From: Arenicola marina
Lineage: Eukaryota > Annelida > Polychaeta > Arenicolidae
Direction: 5' to 3'
DNA: 64,000 nucleotides
Assembly: GCA_964019135.1 (NCBI GenBank)
Contig: OZ025248.1
Coordinates: 42,153,670-42,217,669, forward strand
Below the pieces are notes generated by a model. The model ran no database searches and was not told the DNA's origin. It saw only the letters and a program-made list of their open reading frames with translations. Positions within the stretch are counted from its first letter, which is position 1. Every line of letters starts with the position of its first letter. This document shows, piece after piece, positions 22,497-35,155 of the stretch. The position numbers were made by a program, and so were the translations under genes.

Positions 22497-23490
22497 TAGC
22501 AGATAGTGGTATAGTTCTGTTCCAGGGCTACAGTATACACCTAGACATACACAAGAGACAGTGGCATAGTTCTGTTAGATCACTCCATTATACACCTAGA
22601 CATACATAACAGACAGTGGTATAGTTCTATGTTACAGCACTCCATTATACACCTAGACATACATAACAGATAGTCATAGTTCTGTTACAGCGCTACAGTA
22701 TACACCTAGACATACATAACAGATAGTGGTATGGTTCTGTTCCAGCGCTACAGTATACACCTAGACATACATAACAGATAGTGGTATATGGTTCTGTTAC
22801 AGCGCTACAGTGTACACCTAGACATACATAACAGATAGTGGTATGGTTCTGTTACAGCGCTACAGTATACACCTAGACATACATAACAGATAGTGGTATG
22901 GTTCTGTTCCAGCGCTACAGTGTACACCTAGACATACATAACAGATAGTGGTATATGGTTCTGTTACAGCGCTACAGTGTACACCTAGACATACATAACA
23001 GATAGTGTCATAGTTCTGTTACAGCGCTACAGTATACACCTAGACATACATAACAGATAGTGGTATGGTTCTGTTCCAGCGCTACAGTATACACCTAGAC
23101 ATACATAACAGATAGTGGTATATGGTTCTGTTACAGCGCTACAGTGTACACCTAGACATACATAACAGATAGTGGTATGGTTCTGTTACAGCGCTACAGT
23201 ATACACCTAGACATACATAACAGATAGTGGTATGGTTCTGTTCCAGCGCTACAGTGTACACCTAGACATACATAACAGATAGTGGTATATGGTTCTGTTA
23301 CAGCGCTACAGTGTACACCTAGACATACATAACAGATAGTGTTATAGTTCTGTTACAGCGCTACAGTATACACCTAGACATACATAACAGATAGTGGTAT
23401 GGTTCTGTTACAGCGCTACAGTATACACCTAGACATACATAACAGATAGTGGTATGGTTCTGTTACAGCGCTACAGTAAACACCTAGACA
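22497..23490. repeat. 55-bp minisatellite, copy 1 (about 18 units)
   Basis: Units of 54-57 bp around GTTCTGTTACAGCGCTACAG followed by TATACACCTAGACATACATA. Variant units recur in a fixed order of six, giving a higher-order period of 334 bp (for example the GTGGTATGG unit at 22,726 and at 23,060). Confidence 0.94.
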
Positions 23491-25470
23491 GACTAGCCAG
23501 GAGATAATAGTAATCCTTCAACAGAAGGCACACGCCCGGGATGGTATTTCTTCCGCCATGGGGCTCCAGCTAGGTTGGTCATATGCCGGACTGGTCATAT
23601 CCCCTACAGAGCACACTGACGGGTTCAGATTTACTCTAAGGTTGGAGAAGCGCACATGACTTTGGCCAGGTTTGTGGGAGGAGGGGGGAGGGTGTTGGGT
23701 GGGGAAGTGGTTTTGAAAGTTTAGGGTGGGAGGGGCATGTCAGGCCTCGGTGGCACGGACGAATAGGGACGGAGATTGGGGTTGGGGTGGGGTGGGGCAA
23801 TTCCAGATGTGTGTGGCTCATGGCAACCTTGCAATAGAGAGGTGGTGGGGAGAGGGGGGGGGGGGGGGCTTATATTCCCCATCGCCCCGTTGTCTGTGCC
23901 TGAGTCCATCGCGCGTTTGATGTAAAGCCTAAAACGCCCTCAACATCCTTCATCTCGGCTCGAGTCTATATTCTAATTTTGGACGTGGCCGTTAAACCAT
24001 TCCCGTCAGGCTAGATGATGACAAACCAGTTCTATGTCGGGGCAACTAAAGTAGGATATGGGAAAATTGGTCAACTTTAAACAAAATTGCATGATTAAAT
24101 ATACGCGCTTTTGAAGCATTGCTGATCCATCGTTTATCATTTGTGACTATTTGAGGCTTACCTACACCCACCTAGCATGCGGTTATATCAGAATATCCGG
24201 GTCTACGCCTGCATGATAAAGTTAACTTTGTCGCTTCATTCTTCAGATTTGGCGTCGATAGACCACCAGAAGGCGCGCCTTATGGCTTTTATTGCGGTCC
24301 AATGTTGCAGGTGCTTTAACAGACGGAGTTTTTATATTTTGGTTCAAGTTACACACCAGATCAACAACGTTAGTATTTGCAGAACATATGATGAAATTAT
24401 ATGGAAGAAGTTTTGATAATGATAACATGGTATTCGTCTTCTACAGCAATTTCACTGATTCCAATACAATAATTACAGGACCTTTCTAAATTATTGTGTC
24501 TTCTTCTTCCTATCTTTAAATGATCAATAAAACATTCCAAACTTGCAAAAGCCCTACTCTGACGCACGACGGCGACATGCCGCAATACAGTTCGCTCATT
24601 CTGTGCAAGGTTCGCGTCCTTGCCCTCCAGCAGACGGCAGGGTGGGGCCCGGTCCGATTACCCCAAACTGAGGACAGTCAACGATTCCAACACAATACGT
24701 TTGTGGACATTTTGCGGTCCTTAGTTTCAACATATATTTATTTCACAATACATGAAATCAAAGCATCTATCTCTGTCTTTTGATTGTATATTGAAAAATA
24801 CATACACAATGAATGGCATCAAAACAGGGTTAAACAGGTTTAAACACTATATTTCGCCAACATTTTAAATTTCATAATTCCAGCTATTGGCCGTAATGGA
24901 GAGCAATGAATTGAAGTCTCTCTCTAACAGGCATGCCTCTGTTGGTGTTAAACAGCGCATGGGAAGTCTCAGAATCCAGTGGTAATGGATTGCACTTGAA
25001 GGTGTTCAGGTTGACGGCTATGCACCCAATTGTGAAACAGAAATTAAATGCAAACTTCTCCCGCCGGGTATAGTTTCAATGCCGGCCGTTGTCAGTATGC
25101 ACATGGCTTATACATGTGATAGTTCCACAGATCAACCAGCTACCCACATACAGCTGCACCGATTCCAATCTATCCGTATCTGGGTCGCACCCCCCCCCCC
25201 CCCCACCCGCCACACAACCCACATCTTCCAATGTAAGTCCAATGGAGCCCATAGTAACCAGCTATATTGTCTTCCATGCTTCATTCGTAGTCGCAAAAAC
25301 ATTCCGCTCTTTATATTAAATGATTTTAGTGCTATTTCGTTACTGTAGAGAATGTTTAAATGTATCATTTAAAGGGAAATACCGGGCCCATATCATTTAC
25401 ATTTCCAGTTAAACTATAGGGAATTAACAAAACATTACACAGAATATATATTTTTGTAATCATACATTAA

Positions 25471-25675
25471 TGAAGTTTCAAGCCCTTTTGCACGACCACC
25501 CAACTTGCCATGGGCACCCGCCTCAGTGCACTGATGATGACGTCACAGGCGATGAAGCGACCAGTAGGTTTAGATGACTACTACTACCGGAAGCTATTAT
25601 AAGTTCTGGCGAGTCGGACGAAGAAGTTAAAGTAAACACCGAATTTACACCAACTGCTGATTTAATCGGGGACTA
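25471..25675 (+). pseudogene. Acidic short reading frame, possible exon remnant (copy 1)
   Basis: In copy 2 (46,560-46,766) this is an open 68-codon frame with an acidic centre, DDDVTGDEAAS, and SDEEVEVNTEFTPTADLIGD at its end. In copy 1 a CGA codon is TGA, so the frame is closed. The acidic composition recalls N-terminal regions of some transposases, but no family can be named and the frame may be chance. It lies about 800 bp from the THAP-like fragment, on the opposite strand. Confidence 0.15.
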
Positions 25676-26435
25676 GTTTGAACGTGTAGGGGTTGACGAT
25701 GGTGGATCAGGCATTGTTTATAGAGGTCGTTGAGGACGCATCGCGTGGTCAGTGAAGCCGTGTTGCATTAGAACGGAGGGTGGCGGCGGTTGGGGGCCGG
25801 GTGGGGGTGGAGAGATGGGTTCATCGTCATTGTTGGCAGGGTGCCCAATTTTGACTCGTAGAGTGGCGGGCCATGGTTCAGGAGGCGGCCGCTGGGGTGG
25901 GGGGGATGGAGTGGGGGCGGGCACTACACTACTACTGTGGTGGGGGTGTGCCGCTCATGCCGTAGAGAAGATTTGGAGAGTGAGAGTAAAGTGCCCGATT
26001 TTGTGGTCACTGAGAGAGAATTGTGGTTGAAAAGGCATATAAAATAAACACTGACATTAATGTCAAAGTGTCTGGAGGATAATTAGACTATATAATCAAG
26101 AACTGCAAGTTTGAAAAAAAAACAGTCTCAGATGGGCATATTGAGAAAAATTGTTGATTTCTGCTTCAGGGATTGAGAGAAAAAAGGGGTCATTTGGGCG
26201 GCACATATGTATATACCTAACTATATGTAGTGCACCCCCCACCCCCGCCCCCAGGAGTGGCAGTGTGTATGTTGATACAGCTGCTGTCTTAGAAACTCAC
26301 TGCCACTGAAGAGTGTATGGACAGGACTGCCGTACCACAGAATGGCCGTATGGGTTGGGGTGGGTGGGGTGGCGGTCTATCGTGGTGGTGGGGAGGAGTG
26401 GTGCGTGAAGCTAGCAGCCGGGTCGACTCAAAGCA

Positions 26436-26534
26436 ATTGTACTCATAGTGATCGGAACATACTCTTGAATGTTTCGTAGTTTTAAAACTCACACGAGCAA
26501 TCTTGCGTAACCATTGCCGCAAAAGCTACGGGTC
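26436..26534 (-). pseudogene. THAP-like zinc-finger fragment
   Basis: The minus-strand frame reads LLRQWLRKIARVSFKTTKHS followed by RVCSDHYEYNCFES. This fits the second half of a THAP domain, a DNA-binding zinc finger of the C2CH type found in animal regulators and in P-element-type transposases: the conserved Trp, a basic helix, and the closing Cys-x2-His pair (CSDH). The first Cys pair and the C-terminal AVPTIF-type signature are not seen. A stop lies just upstream of LLRQW and no ATG is present, so this is a remnant or a lone exon. Copy 2 lacks about 100 bp here (junction near 48,094), removing the fragment. The family call rests on the motif alone. Confidence 0.4.
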
Positions 26535-27190
26535 GCCTAGTGGACAGCGGTAGAAAGATATCCTGTTTTTGCTGTCCCTTTTTGCACTTGAATTATTACA
26601 GTCAACAGCTAAACAGTAGACCATTTTGTTCTAAATGCATGTTTCAAGTTTATGAGTCAAATTCGATTGTCACTATGCATGAGAGGTGTTAGGCCGACAG
26701 CTTGTTCCAAAGACGCACCGCTCGCATGTAAACAAACTGTTGGTTCAGCGGAAGGTAGTCGTCAGTGACGTCAACGCCTGGCGTGTGATTGGCTAACTCT
26801 GGTCACGTGTTCAAAACATGTCGACACCCGCTTGATGGGCGAAAATGTGTATTTTATACTGTTGATGTGCGATATTTTTGATAATGCTTTCTTTTTAAAC
26901 AGAACGATCAACGGCAAATAGATATTATACCAACAGAGTTTTATTTTTATATCACATTGTAGCCCCCGGGTATTTTCTTTTAATGTCAGCCCGATATGGC
27001 ATGTCCGTGCATGACGTGTGGTTTCTATATGCCAATGTAACAGACACTTATGGTTCAAAAGGCTTGCCATAAATAGCTTTTAGCTGCACCTAAGAAACAG
27101 ATACCTTATTATGACATTACCATATCCTTTTTCTTGACGGTATCATATTTAACAAACCGCTAGTCGGTTCAACCGTCTAATTCCAATAAC

Positions 27191-27686
27191 TGATACAGTC
27201 ATAGGACCCTTGCCAACATATCGCACCACTTATCCACCCGCTTAGTACTATGACCTACAGTCACAGGCCCCTAGCCAATATATCGCACCATATATCCACC
27301 CGCTTAATACTATGACCTGCAGCCACAGGCCCCTAGCCAATATATCGCGCCATATATCCACACGCCTAGTGCTATGACCTACAGTCACAGGCCCCTAGCC
27401 AATATATCGCGCCATATATCCACACGCCTAGTGCTATGACCTACAGTCACAAGCCCCTAGCCAACAGATCGCACAACATACCAACATATTCAGTGGTATG
27501 ACGTGCAGTCACAGGTCCATAGCCAGCATATCGCACCACGTATCCACATATTCAGTGGTATGACGTGCAGTCACAGGTCCATAGCCAGCATATCGCACCA
27601 CGTATCCACATATTCAGTGGTATGACGTGCAGTCACAGGTCCATAGCCAGCATATCGCACCACGTATCCACATATTTAGTGGTATT
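27191..27686. repeat. 62-bp minisatellite, copy 1 (8 units)
   Basis: Eight tandem 62-bp units around CAGTCACAGGCCCCTAGCC and TATCGCACCA. Left units read CCACCCGCTTAGT; the last four read CCACATATTCAGT, so two subtypes sit in separate blocks. Confidence 0.94.
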
Positions 27687-28071
27687 AGTTACGGCTGGAT
27701 GCAGCCAACCCCCCATGTTTTCTACAATTGGACATAATTATTGATATGATCAGCAACTCCTTGGATAATAAATGGCTGCTGTAATTTCCTGGCTGACGGG
27801 CGACATGGGAACAGATCGATCATGGCCAGTCAGGGGCAGTTGACCTTTCTATTCCTCAACAGGCACTCTTTACCCTTCGGCAGAGCAACAGCCAAAGTAG
27901 CCATCCATGAAACTACATTTGTTGGATACAGTAATGCTTTGGTGGAGACACTAATGTATACTATCCTTTCTTTTGCCCGTTTTAGTATCCACATATATCA
28001 GAGAACAGAATAAGAAGTCACAAAGAGAATAAAATTAAGATAACTGGTCGAATTAGATATCACATGATAAA
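27687..28071. other. Unit segment S6 in copy 1 (no gene)
   Basis: Matches 49,357-49,741 closely. A 63-codon open frame is shared by both copies but shows no known domain. Confidence 0.65.
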
Positions 28072-29258
28072 CCGACCACTTTAACCTGGCCCCGATTTCC
28101 CTGATGGATCACTTAACCTAGCCACCACATCCCTAGTGGACCACTTTAACCTAGCCACCACCTCCCTAGCGGACCACTTTAACCTAGCCACCACCGCCAT
28201 GGCGGACCACTTTAACCTAGCCACCACCGCCATGGCGGACCACTTTAATCTAGCCACCACCGCCATGGCGGACCACTTTAACCTAGCCACCACCTCCGTG
28301 GCGGACCACTTTAACCTAGCCACCACCTCCGTGGCGGACCACTTTAACCTAGCCACCACCACCCTGGTGGACCACTTTAACCTAGCCACCACCACATCCC
28401 TAGTGGACCACGTTAACCTAGCCACCACCTCCCTGGCGGACCACATTAACCTAGCCACCACATCCCTAGCGGACCATTTTAACCTAGCCACCACATCCCT
28501 AGTGGACCACTTTAACCTAGCCACCACCTTCCCAGCGGACCACTTTAACCTAGCCACCACCGCCATGGCGAACCACTTTAACCTAGCCACCACCTCCGTG
28601 GCGGACCATTTTAACCTTGCCACCACCTCCGTGGCGGACCACTTTAACCTAGCCACCACCACCCTGGTGGACCACTTTAACCTAGCCACCACCACCCTGG
28701 TGGACCACTTTAACCTAGCCACCACATCCCTAGTGGACCACTTTAACCTAGCCACCACCTCCCTAGCGGACCACTTTAACATAGCCACCACCGCCATGGC
28801 GGACCACTTTAACCTAGCCACCACCGCCATGGCGGACCACTTTAACCTAGCCACCACCTCCGTGGTGGACCACTTTAACCTAGCCACCACCACCCTGGTG
28901 GACCACTTTAACATAGCCACCACATCCATGGTGCACCGCTTAACCTAGTCCCTACATCCCTAGCGGACCATTTTAACCTAGCCCCCACCTCTCTGGTGGG
29001 CTACTTTAACCAAGCTATCTCTTTCCTGGTGGACCACTTTAACCTAACCCCGACCTCATTGGCGGATCGCTTTAACCTAGCCACTACCTCCCTAGCGGGC
29101 CACTTTAACCCAGCCACCACTTTCCTGGTGGACTACTTTAACCTAGGCACCACCCCTCTGACGGACCAATTTAACCTAACCCTGACCTCCCTAACAGACC
29201 AATTTAATCTAGCCCCAATATCTTTTTGGACCACTTTAACCTAGCCCGCACTCTATGG
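28072..29258. repeat. 33-bp minisatellite, copy 1 (about 25 core units plus diverged tail)
   Basis: Core units (28,106-28,945) contain GACCACTTTAACCTAGCCAC and a variable 9-12 bp end. The tail to 29,258 is more diverged. The period equals eleven codons, so the plus strand stays open for 270 codons (DHFNLATTSLA repeat) and the minus strand for 282 codons (VVARLKWSAMA repeat). One unit carries an extra 3 bp near 28,388. Copy 2 differs by exactly 18 units and that 3 bp. Confidence 0.95.
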
Positions 29259-30035
29259 TGGACCACTGTTGTCTAGGGTTGCAATAGCGCTCGAGGATTG
29301 TTCGTTCGCATTAATTACCTTTATTATGCATGATTATACCATCCTCAAAATTATGTTGTCCAACCGACAAAAATATGTAAAGAGTACACTTCCAAATCAC
29401 AAAGGGAATCTAGCGTGCGCCTTTGATAGTTGAAATCCACAACTCAATAAACATTACAACACGCCATAAATGAGCCGCTTACATTTACACATTGGCCAGT
29501 TGTGCATGGAGGATTCAATCAAAGCGGTAGCGCGTGAAGCTTTAGTAGCTTTGGGTAACGGCGTCTCCCTCTGCGGCTGCCTCTGTGTTGGTGCCTGGTG
29601 TGGCTGGTTCGCTGAACCATTCCGGTCACGGTGGGGGACGATAACAACAAACCCTCGCTATTGGGCAGCGAAAAACACTCCAGATGATGACAAATTACTC
29701 CCTCCGGGTGTCGCAATGTGGGAAAAAGAGGGAAGCCTAGAGTAACTAACATTTGGAGCATTTTTGTTTGGGGATGCATACGGAGACGCGCGTGATATCT
29801 ATTGTTCCAGTCGCTACACTGCCGACATGTGGCGAGCGAACGGTGGGTGGGAGGCGGAGTGTTGGTGGCGATGTCATGAGACGTCAGCGTGAGGTTACCG
29901 GCCTGTCTGTTGTTGCGTCGACTTTTAGTCGACTACTTTGCCATTCCTGACCAGTATACAACTACTGTAGCGAAAATGCGATAATGGCGCCGCGCGATTG
30001 GTAGGTGAGGGTGTTGGATCGTTAGTTGTATAAGT
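29259..30035. other. Unit segment S7a in copy 1 (no gene defended)
   Basis: Nearly identical to 50,331-51,109. A plus-strand 91-codon frame at 29,470-29,745 with a Cys-rich stretch is open in both copies, but the copies are too recent for conservation to mean much and no domain is seen. Confidence 0.6.
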
Positions 30036-30243
30036 TTCGTCAATAGAAAAAGGAAAGGAAGGCTGGACTCATATGCTCTGGGTAACCCCCTACTTTTTGC
30101 GAAGGACATGGGATCATTATCCGGCGACCACAGAGACATGACCACAGTGGGGCTCGAACCACCGACCCACGTGCTGTTAATCTCTTAGGTGGCCAGATCG
30201 CTCATTGCGGGCGCTCTAACCTAGTGAGCTAGCGGGGCGGCCC
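30036..30243 (-). mobile_element. tRNA-derived SINE (copy 1 of duplicated insertion)
   Basis: The minus strand gives a tRNA-like head with A-box region TAGCTCACTAGG and a perfect B box GGTTCGAGCCC (30,150-30,160), then a body matching the SINE at 20,599. The 3' end is shorter than in that copy. The same insertion is present at 51,110-51,317, so it predates the duplication. Clear target duplications were not found. Confidence 0.85.
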
Positions 30244-31240
30244 TTGTGGGTTTGGGTGTGGGTGTGCGTCAGAGCAAATTGAATTCATCAGCACATCCTA
30301 GCTTGGATTTTCAATATTGGACTTTGGTATCGTTACTTGCTATTGGGCATGTAGAAAAACACATCCCTTTTGGCCTTTGATTTCACAGTTTATTGTGTAA
30401 CATATTAGTATTACGTTGTACCATAGTCTTTGGTGCGAAGACACTGAAAAAAGCCAAAAAGAGAAAAATAAACATGTGTTTGCGTTGCCTTGTAAAGCTG
30501 CAAAGTATATTCACATCTACACCATGTGTCTGACAGTCTATTGTTGAAAAAAACTTCACTTTCTAATGTTATAATACATATCCTTAAACACCCTTTTGTC
30601 ATGTCCGTCAACTTGTAAAGTTGACTTTCTGTGTACATAAATACAATGTCATTCGATAGTCACTGTGTTGGGTGTGTAGTATAGATAGTGCCCCGAAGAT
30701 AAATTAAGTTTCTATACTAGCTGCGCAAAAATTTTAAAAGCGGATTAAAAGCAGAACAAATCTTTTTATCGGCTTTAGTAATTGCTGATCGGCAAAGAAT
30801 GCTCCATCCCGGTTCCATAATTCCAGCTGCTCAATGTCACATTTAATCCCCGGCCGTAAGTTAACGGTCTTGGGACCAACAAGCCTGTTCTCACCCTGCG
30901 CCAGCCCGGGGGACCGTTCATTCACCAGGCTGTCAGAGATGGGACAGGTTTTATCCTGAATTGGTAAAAAATTAAACTCTACAATACGAGTAAGGGTGGT
31001 TGGACTAGATACATCCCACGTCAGCGCCGTGATGGATGGGCCGCCGTTAACATTCCTGTGATATTTTAGAGTCAATAGCGGATACGGGGTGGGGCGCCCC
31101 CCGGGTTGGGGCTCCCCCCGGTAAGGGCAACGCCCGCGAGTTGTCTCTCCTTCGTGGCAGCTCTCACATCTTCCTCCCCTTATTGTTCGTCACAGCGTGG
31201 GTACGGCACCAGCAGGCCGAGTCGAGTCGCTGGTCGGCGC
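30244..31240. other. Unit segment S7b in copy 1 (no gene)
   Basis: Matches 51,318-52,310 and, from 30,470, copy 0. A 113-codon minus-strand frame (30,734-31,075) is rejected as coding because all eight base differences from copy 2 change the residue. A tandem GGGGCGCCCC-type palindrome lies at about 31,090-31,125. Confidence 0.65.
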
Positions 31241-31244
31241 GAGA

Positions 31245-31458
31245 ACGAGCCAAACGGAAGTGGGAAAGATCATGGGCAAACGGAAGCGGGAGAAGCCATA
31301 GTCAAACGGAAGTGGGATAAATCGCGGTGAAACGGAAGTATGCGAGACCATAAGCATACAGATAACAGAAGCAGGAGAGGCCATAGACAAGTTCACGGAA
31401 GCGAGAGAGGCCATAGACAAGTTAGCGGGAGTGGGAGAGGCTATGGACAAACGGAACA
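31245..31458. repeat. 30-bp minisatellite, copy 1 (about 3 good units plus diverged ones)
   Basis: Same family as 16,367-16,793, much shorter. Confidence 0.85.
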
Positions 31459-31994
31459 AGTATGTAGTACACTTAGGATTCTATAATTATATTTAAGCCG
31501 GAAGTGACGCATACAGTGACAGCAGGACAAGAGCGCGTGATCATCGCAAATAAATATAGCTGCAATTCTCCAGCTCTTCTATGGAGACAATCGTTGCAAG
31601 ACTTATATTAATTTTGTTTCGATATTTTCCATGAAACACTAAGATTATGTTATACTGCGCAGCTTGCAAAGGCCGCAATTCACCCGCAAATCGCGCCGCC
31701 CTGACCTCTCGTGCCACACGTTACCATTGGGCCCTGAGCAAGCGCCTTTGCTGCAGCACTGGCTCCGTGCCGCATCTAGCGCCGATTTTCGCCCAACTCT
31801 GTTAGGGACATTGCACACCGGATTGTTTTGAAGTGGATAAATATAAAAGGAATAGAGAACATTGCAGTGACTCCGGCCTAATGTTGTGCCAAATTTTAGT
31901 AAATTTCAGTATTATGCCCAAGAGTGCTTGTTTGAGTTTTAGAATTGTTTCATTTCGAGATAATATAAATTGTAAACTATGCACAAATACATTT
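31459..31994. other. Unit segment S8 in copy 1 (no gene)
   Basis: Matches 52,501-53,039 and copy 0 16,794-17,317. No reading frame is conserved in all three. Confidence 0.65.
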
Positions 31995-32345
31995 AACATA
32001 TCACATATTATTAAATATATGAATATTAATAAATGTATAAATATTGTTAAATATATAAATGTTAATAAATATATAAATATTAATAAATATGTTAATATTA
32101 ATAAATATGTAAATATGAATAAATATATATTATTAAATATATAGATATTAATAAATATATGGATATTAATAAATTTACAAATATTAATAATTATACAAAT
32201 GTTAATAAATATATCAATTTTAATAAATATATCAATTTTGATAGATATATAAATATTAATAAATATTTAAATATTAATAAATATATAAGTAATAATAAAT
32301 ATATAAAAAAATTAAATGCATGAATATTAATAAAATATAAATGTT
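31995..32345. repeat. AT-rich ~18-bp minisatellite, copy 1
   Basis: About 19 units of ATATTAATAAATATATAA type. Encoded Asn-Ile-Asn-Lys repeats are an artefact of composition. Confidence 0.9.
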
Positions 32346-34448
32346 ACTAAATGTTAGAATATTATTAAACATACACTCAATTTTATACATTTTATTTCAT
32401 TTTCTTTTATCAAATTACAAAAAATAAGTAATACAATTTAAACCACAATTTTATATTTCAATTAGTCAGTTCAAAGCAATATGTTCTGTAATTTTTATTA
32501 TGCCCATCACTTCTCCATGTCAAACCAGTATATTCTGTCTGGAATTTAAATCCTGAGAGCCTGATTCACCGGAGCAGAAGTTGGTGGCCGACTTTAAATC
32601 CCTGCGCGCCTGTTCGCTGTTCGGTATTCTGTGTGAGGTCGACCGCGACTCGCTAGGACGTCCACGCGCGATAAACTAATCCGCGCAGTATTATGTCGAC
32701 ATTATTGTATATAATACACATATATATAGTTAGATATAAAACATATATGCATTATAATTTGTTATAATTGTTAAGGCATTTCGCATTGGACTTTTAATTC
32801 TTTGAAATATTGAACGGACCGTCAAGTTTTTTTCTAGATAATCGCTTTTAATGCTGGTGGATGGCATGCATCTGTATCATACTGCCTTTGTGTTTGAGTA
32901 CAGCAACGGCCATGATTCATTGCTCCTCATCAAATGTATATAACTGACGTATAGAAACCGAAACCCGTTTTTTCGACCCAGGATTTCCTTCGTAATCCTT
33001 TTGCTATCTGACTGTTTGTATTGTATCTACAGTTACAACTACTAGCAGTAATGAAGACTTCCTTCATCGAGATAATTTGCAGTTATATCGCACATGAATG
33101 GTCACAATATAGTCACCACCCGCCCCCCCTCCCCGCCCCCACCCCCTTCTCCAGTAAAATGCCGCGCTGTTCGACATTGATAGGGGCAGGTTGTTGTCAT
33201 TATTTTGTCCTACCAGTCGGCGGAAACGAAGCGTTAACACTCACCAATTTAATTTTACGATGTAAACTTTCGGTGCATTTCGCAATTAGATTAGGTTTTA
33301 CACCCACTTTCAAGTAATCCATTTGGCCATTCAAAATGATAAAGAAAATGGTGTTTAGGCCGCTTTTGGGCATAGATGGCTCAAGGGAAGAAAAACATGT
33401 GGTTGTCTGTGAAAAGCACAATACAATGTTTCTGTGGCACACACACACACACATTGAGACGAAATCACTTGGGTCATTAGGATTGAGTAGTCAGAAAACA
33501 CTGGCGACGAGATACAGGTGATCAAGCGCGACCGACCAATGGGCCGACACTGGATGTCGCGGTGGTCAATGCCTCATCCCAGTATGCGACAGCGGCATGT
33601 GTTCAGGACAAGATGATTGATGGCTTGAGAATCCTTGATACAAGTCCGTGTGCGAAAATGTTGCTGAAAGCTTCTTGATTGAACGGTCCCCTGGGGGCAC
33701 CAAGGTGAGACGAAGCTTTATAATCTACGGCCAAGATCCAGCTTATTGCCTTAATACTAGCCGGGACCAGGGTGTTGTGCCACGCTACAGAGGGTTTGAG
33801 GCCTCGGGGATGGAGCCGGGTGGACGGTGTAGTGGGCACGGGGTAACCAAATCATTTCATCTGTGTACCACACTGAGCCGTCCTGCATGGTCTGCTCATT
33901 TTGTCTCAAAGTAGTAACAACGAAATAGATTCACAGGAGTGTTATTCAATGAATTGGTATATTTCCTTCAACACATGGATATTACCCATTAACATGCACC
34001 AGAATGCAATCTCACATGACCTTAAAACAAGCAAACGTATGGTCACCAAACTGCAGACGAAATATACATACGGTCACCTAAATGTAGTTTAAGCAAACAA
34101 GGAGCCGTTATAGCTTATGCAAACATATGGCCGCGTGACGAAGCATGAAATATGATATCATGTAACTGAAGATCACATAAAGCACACGTACTAGACAGAG
34201 AAGTAGTCCTTATGCCAGGAAAAATACATGGATATTTTTTGTGCTAAGGTCAAATGACCGTATGTATCACAAATGTCTAGCAAACGTTTCCAATTTGTAT
34301 TTTGAATTATACTGGGACCAACATGTCTAATAGTATAACATCTTGTGGGGATAGTCATAGATTTCTGTCAACGGCTGCTTATTTTTCAGCTCTTAAATGG
34401 GACTAATTCGGGGTTCAGTATTGGTCCAGTGATTTTGGCATATATTAC
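32346..34448. other. Unit segment S9 in copy 1 (no gene)
   Basis: Matches 53,466-55,288. Copy 2 lacks about 120 bp (copy 1 near 32,810-32,935) and about 130 bp (near 33,472-33,605). A CA microsatellite lies at 33,438-33,454. Opposed frames of 78 and 88 codons at 33,603-33,914 show no domain. Confidence 0.65.
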
Positions 34449-34463
34449 GGCACATTAATATTT
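34449..34463. repeat. Target-site duplication of LINE B, 3' side
   Basis: GGCACATTAATATTT, repeated exactly at 39,528-39,542. The last T bases merge with the tail of the element. Confidence 0.9.
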
Positions 34464-34540
34464 TTTTTTTTATTTTATTTTTTTTGTTCCATAACCAAAA
34501 TGCAGATATACAACAAGTTCGTCAATTTATATCACAATAT

Positions 34541-35107
34541 TTAGTTACACTTTAAAGAGATTGAGAGAGGGTCCCATTTCTTTGCAAAGTTGGAGATTTT
34601 GGACGTGTACTTTTCTAATTTATAATGATATATAATAGTGTTTTTAATACCGATAAAATTCGGAGCTATATTCATCCGTTTACATCTATATATATACTTC
34701 TTAGTTATCAAAAATACATGATTAATGAGTTGGCTGTATAAGGTCTTACGTTCACCCAATATACATGACTGAAAATCGACTGGTAAGGATATATTGCATG
34801 ACTCATTTAACCATAGTACCAAAAGAGACCACAAAGGCTTTATATGCCGGCAACTAAACAACAAATGTTCTATAGTTTCTGGTTTGCTTCCGCAAAAATC
34901 ACATCTATCATTGGGTTTTAACTTACATTGATGAAGAAAAATATTCGTCACAAGTGCTCGATGTAAGATTAAATACTGGAAACTTCTCGTACTTTCATTA
35001 ATGGTACAGTGCAATGGTAAATTATATATTTGACTCCATTTGCCGCTATCTATTTGCTCGTTAAACACTGCTGCCCACTTTTCTTCATTCTTTACATGAT
35101 AATCCAA
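34541..35107 (-). pseudogene. LINE B ORF2, C-terminal segment
   Basis: A 188-codon frame that includes the Cys-His knuckle CDFCGSKPETIEHLLFSC, the same arrangement as in LINE A. It ends at TAG/TAA about 55 bp before the poly-A tail. It is out of phase with the upstream reverse transcriptase frame, so one frame shift and a stop near 35,108-35,158 separate them. Confidence 0.9.
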
Positions 35108-35155
35108 GGACCCAACCAGTTTTCTATGAACATATTTGCATAGGTGTTGTGAATT

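Larger units (their letters stand above)
23491..27190. other. Unit segments S4-S5 in copy 1 (no intact gene)
   Basis: Single-copy DNA matching 45,126-48,739 in copy 2 and 61,896-63,711 in copy 3. It contains G-runs (23,853), C-runs (25,190) and a G-rich stretch at 25,780-25,920 whose glycine- or proline-rich open frames I reject. The only protein-like traces are the THAP-like fragment at 26,436-26,534 and an acidic open frame near 25,471-25,675. Confidence 0.65.

Noticed and set aside
25752-26030. Glycine-rich frames over G-runs (also 46,842-47,117)
   Set aside because: Composition artefact; copies 1 and 2 differ by indels that change frame.
29470-29745. 91-codon Cys-rich frame open in copies 1 and 2
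   Set aside because: The copies differ at only about two bases here, so shared openness reflects recent duplication. No domain is recognised.
30734-31075. Minus-strand frame shared by copies 0, 1 and 2 that looks protein-like
   Set aside because: All eight base differences I could find between copies 1 and 2 over the aligned 300 bp change the residue, and copy 0 breaks the frame. No sign of purifying selection.
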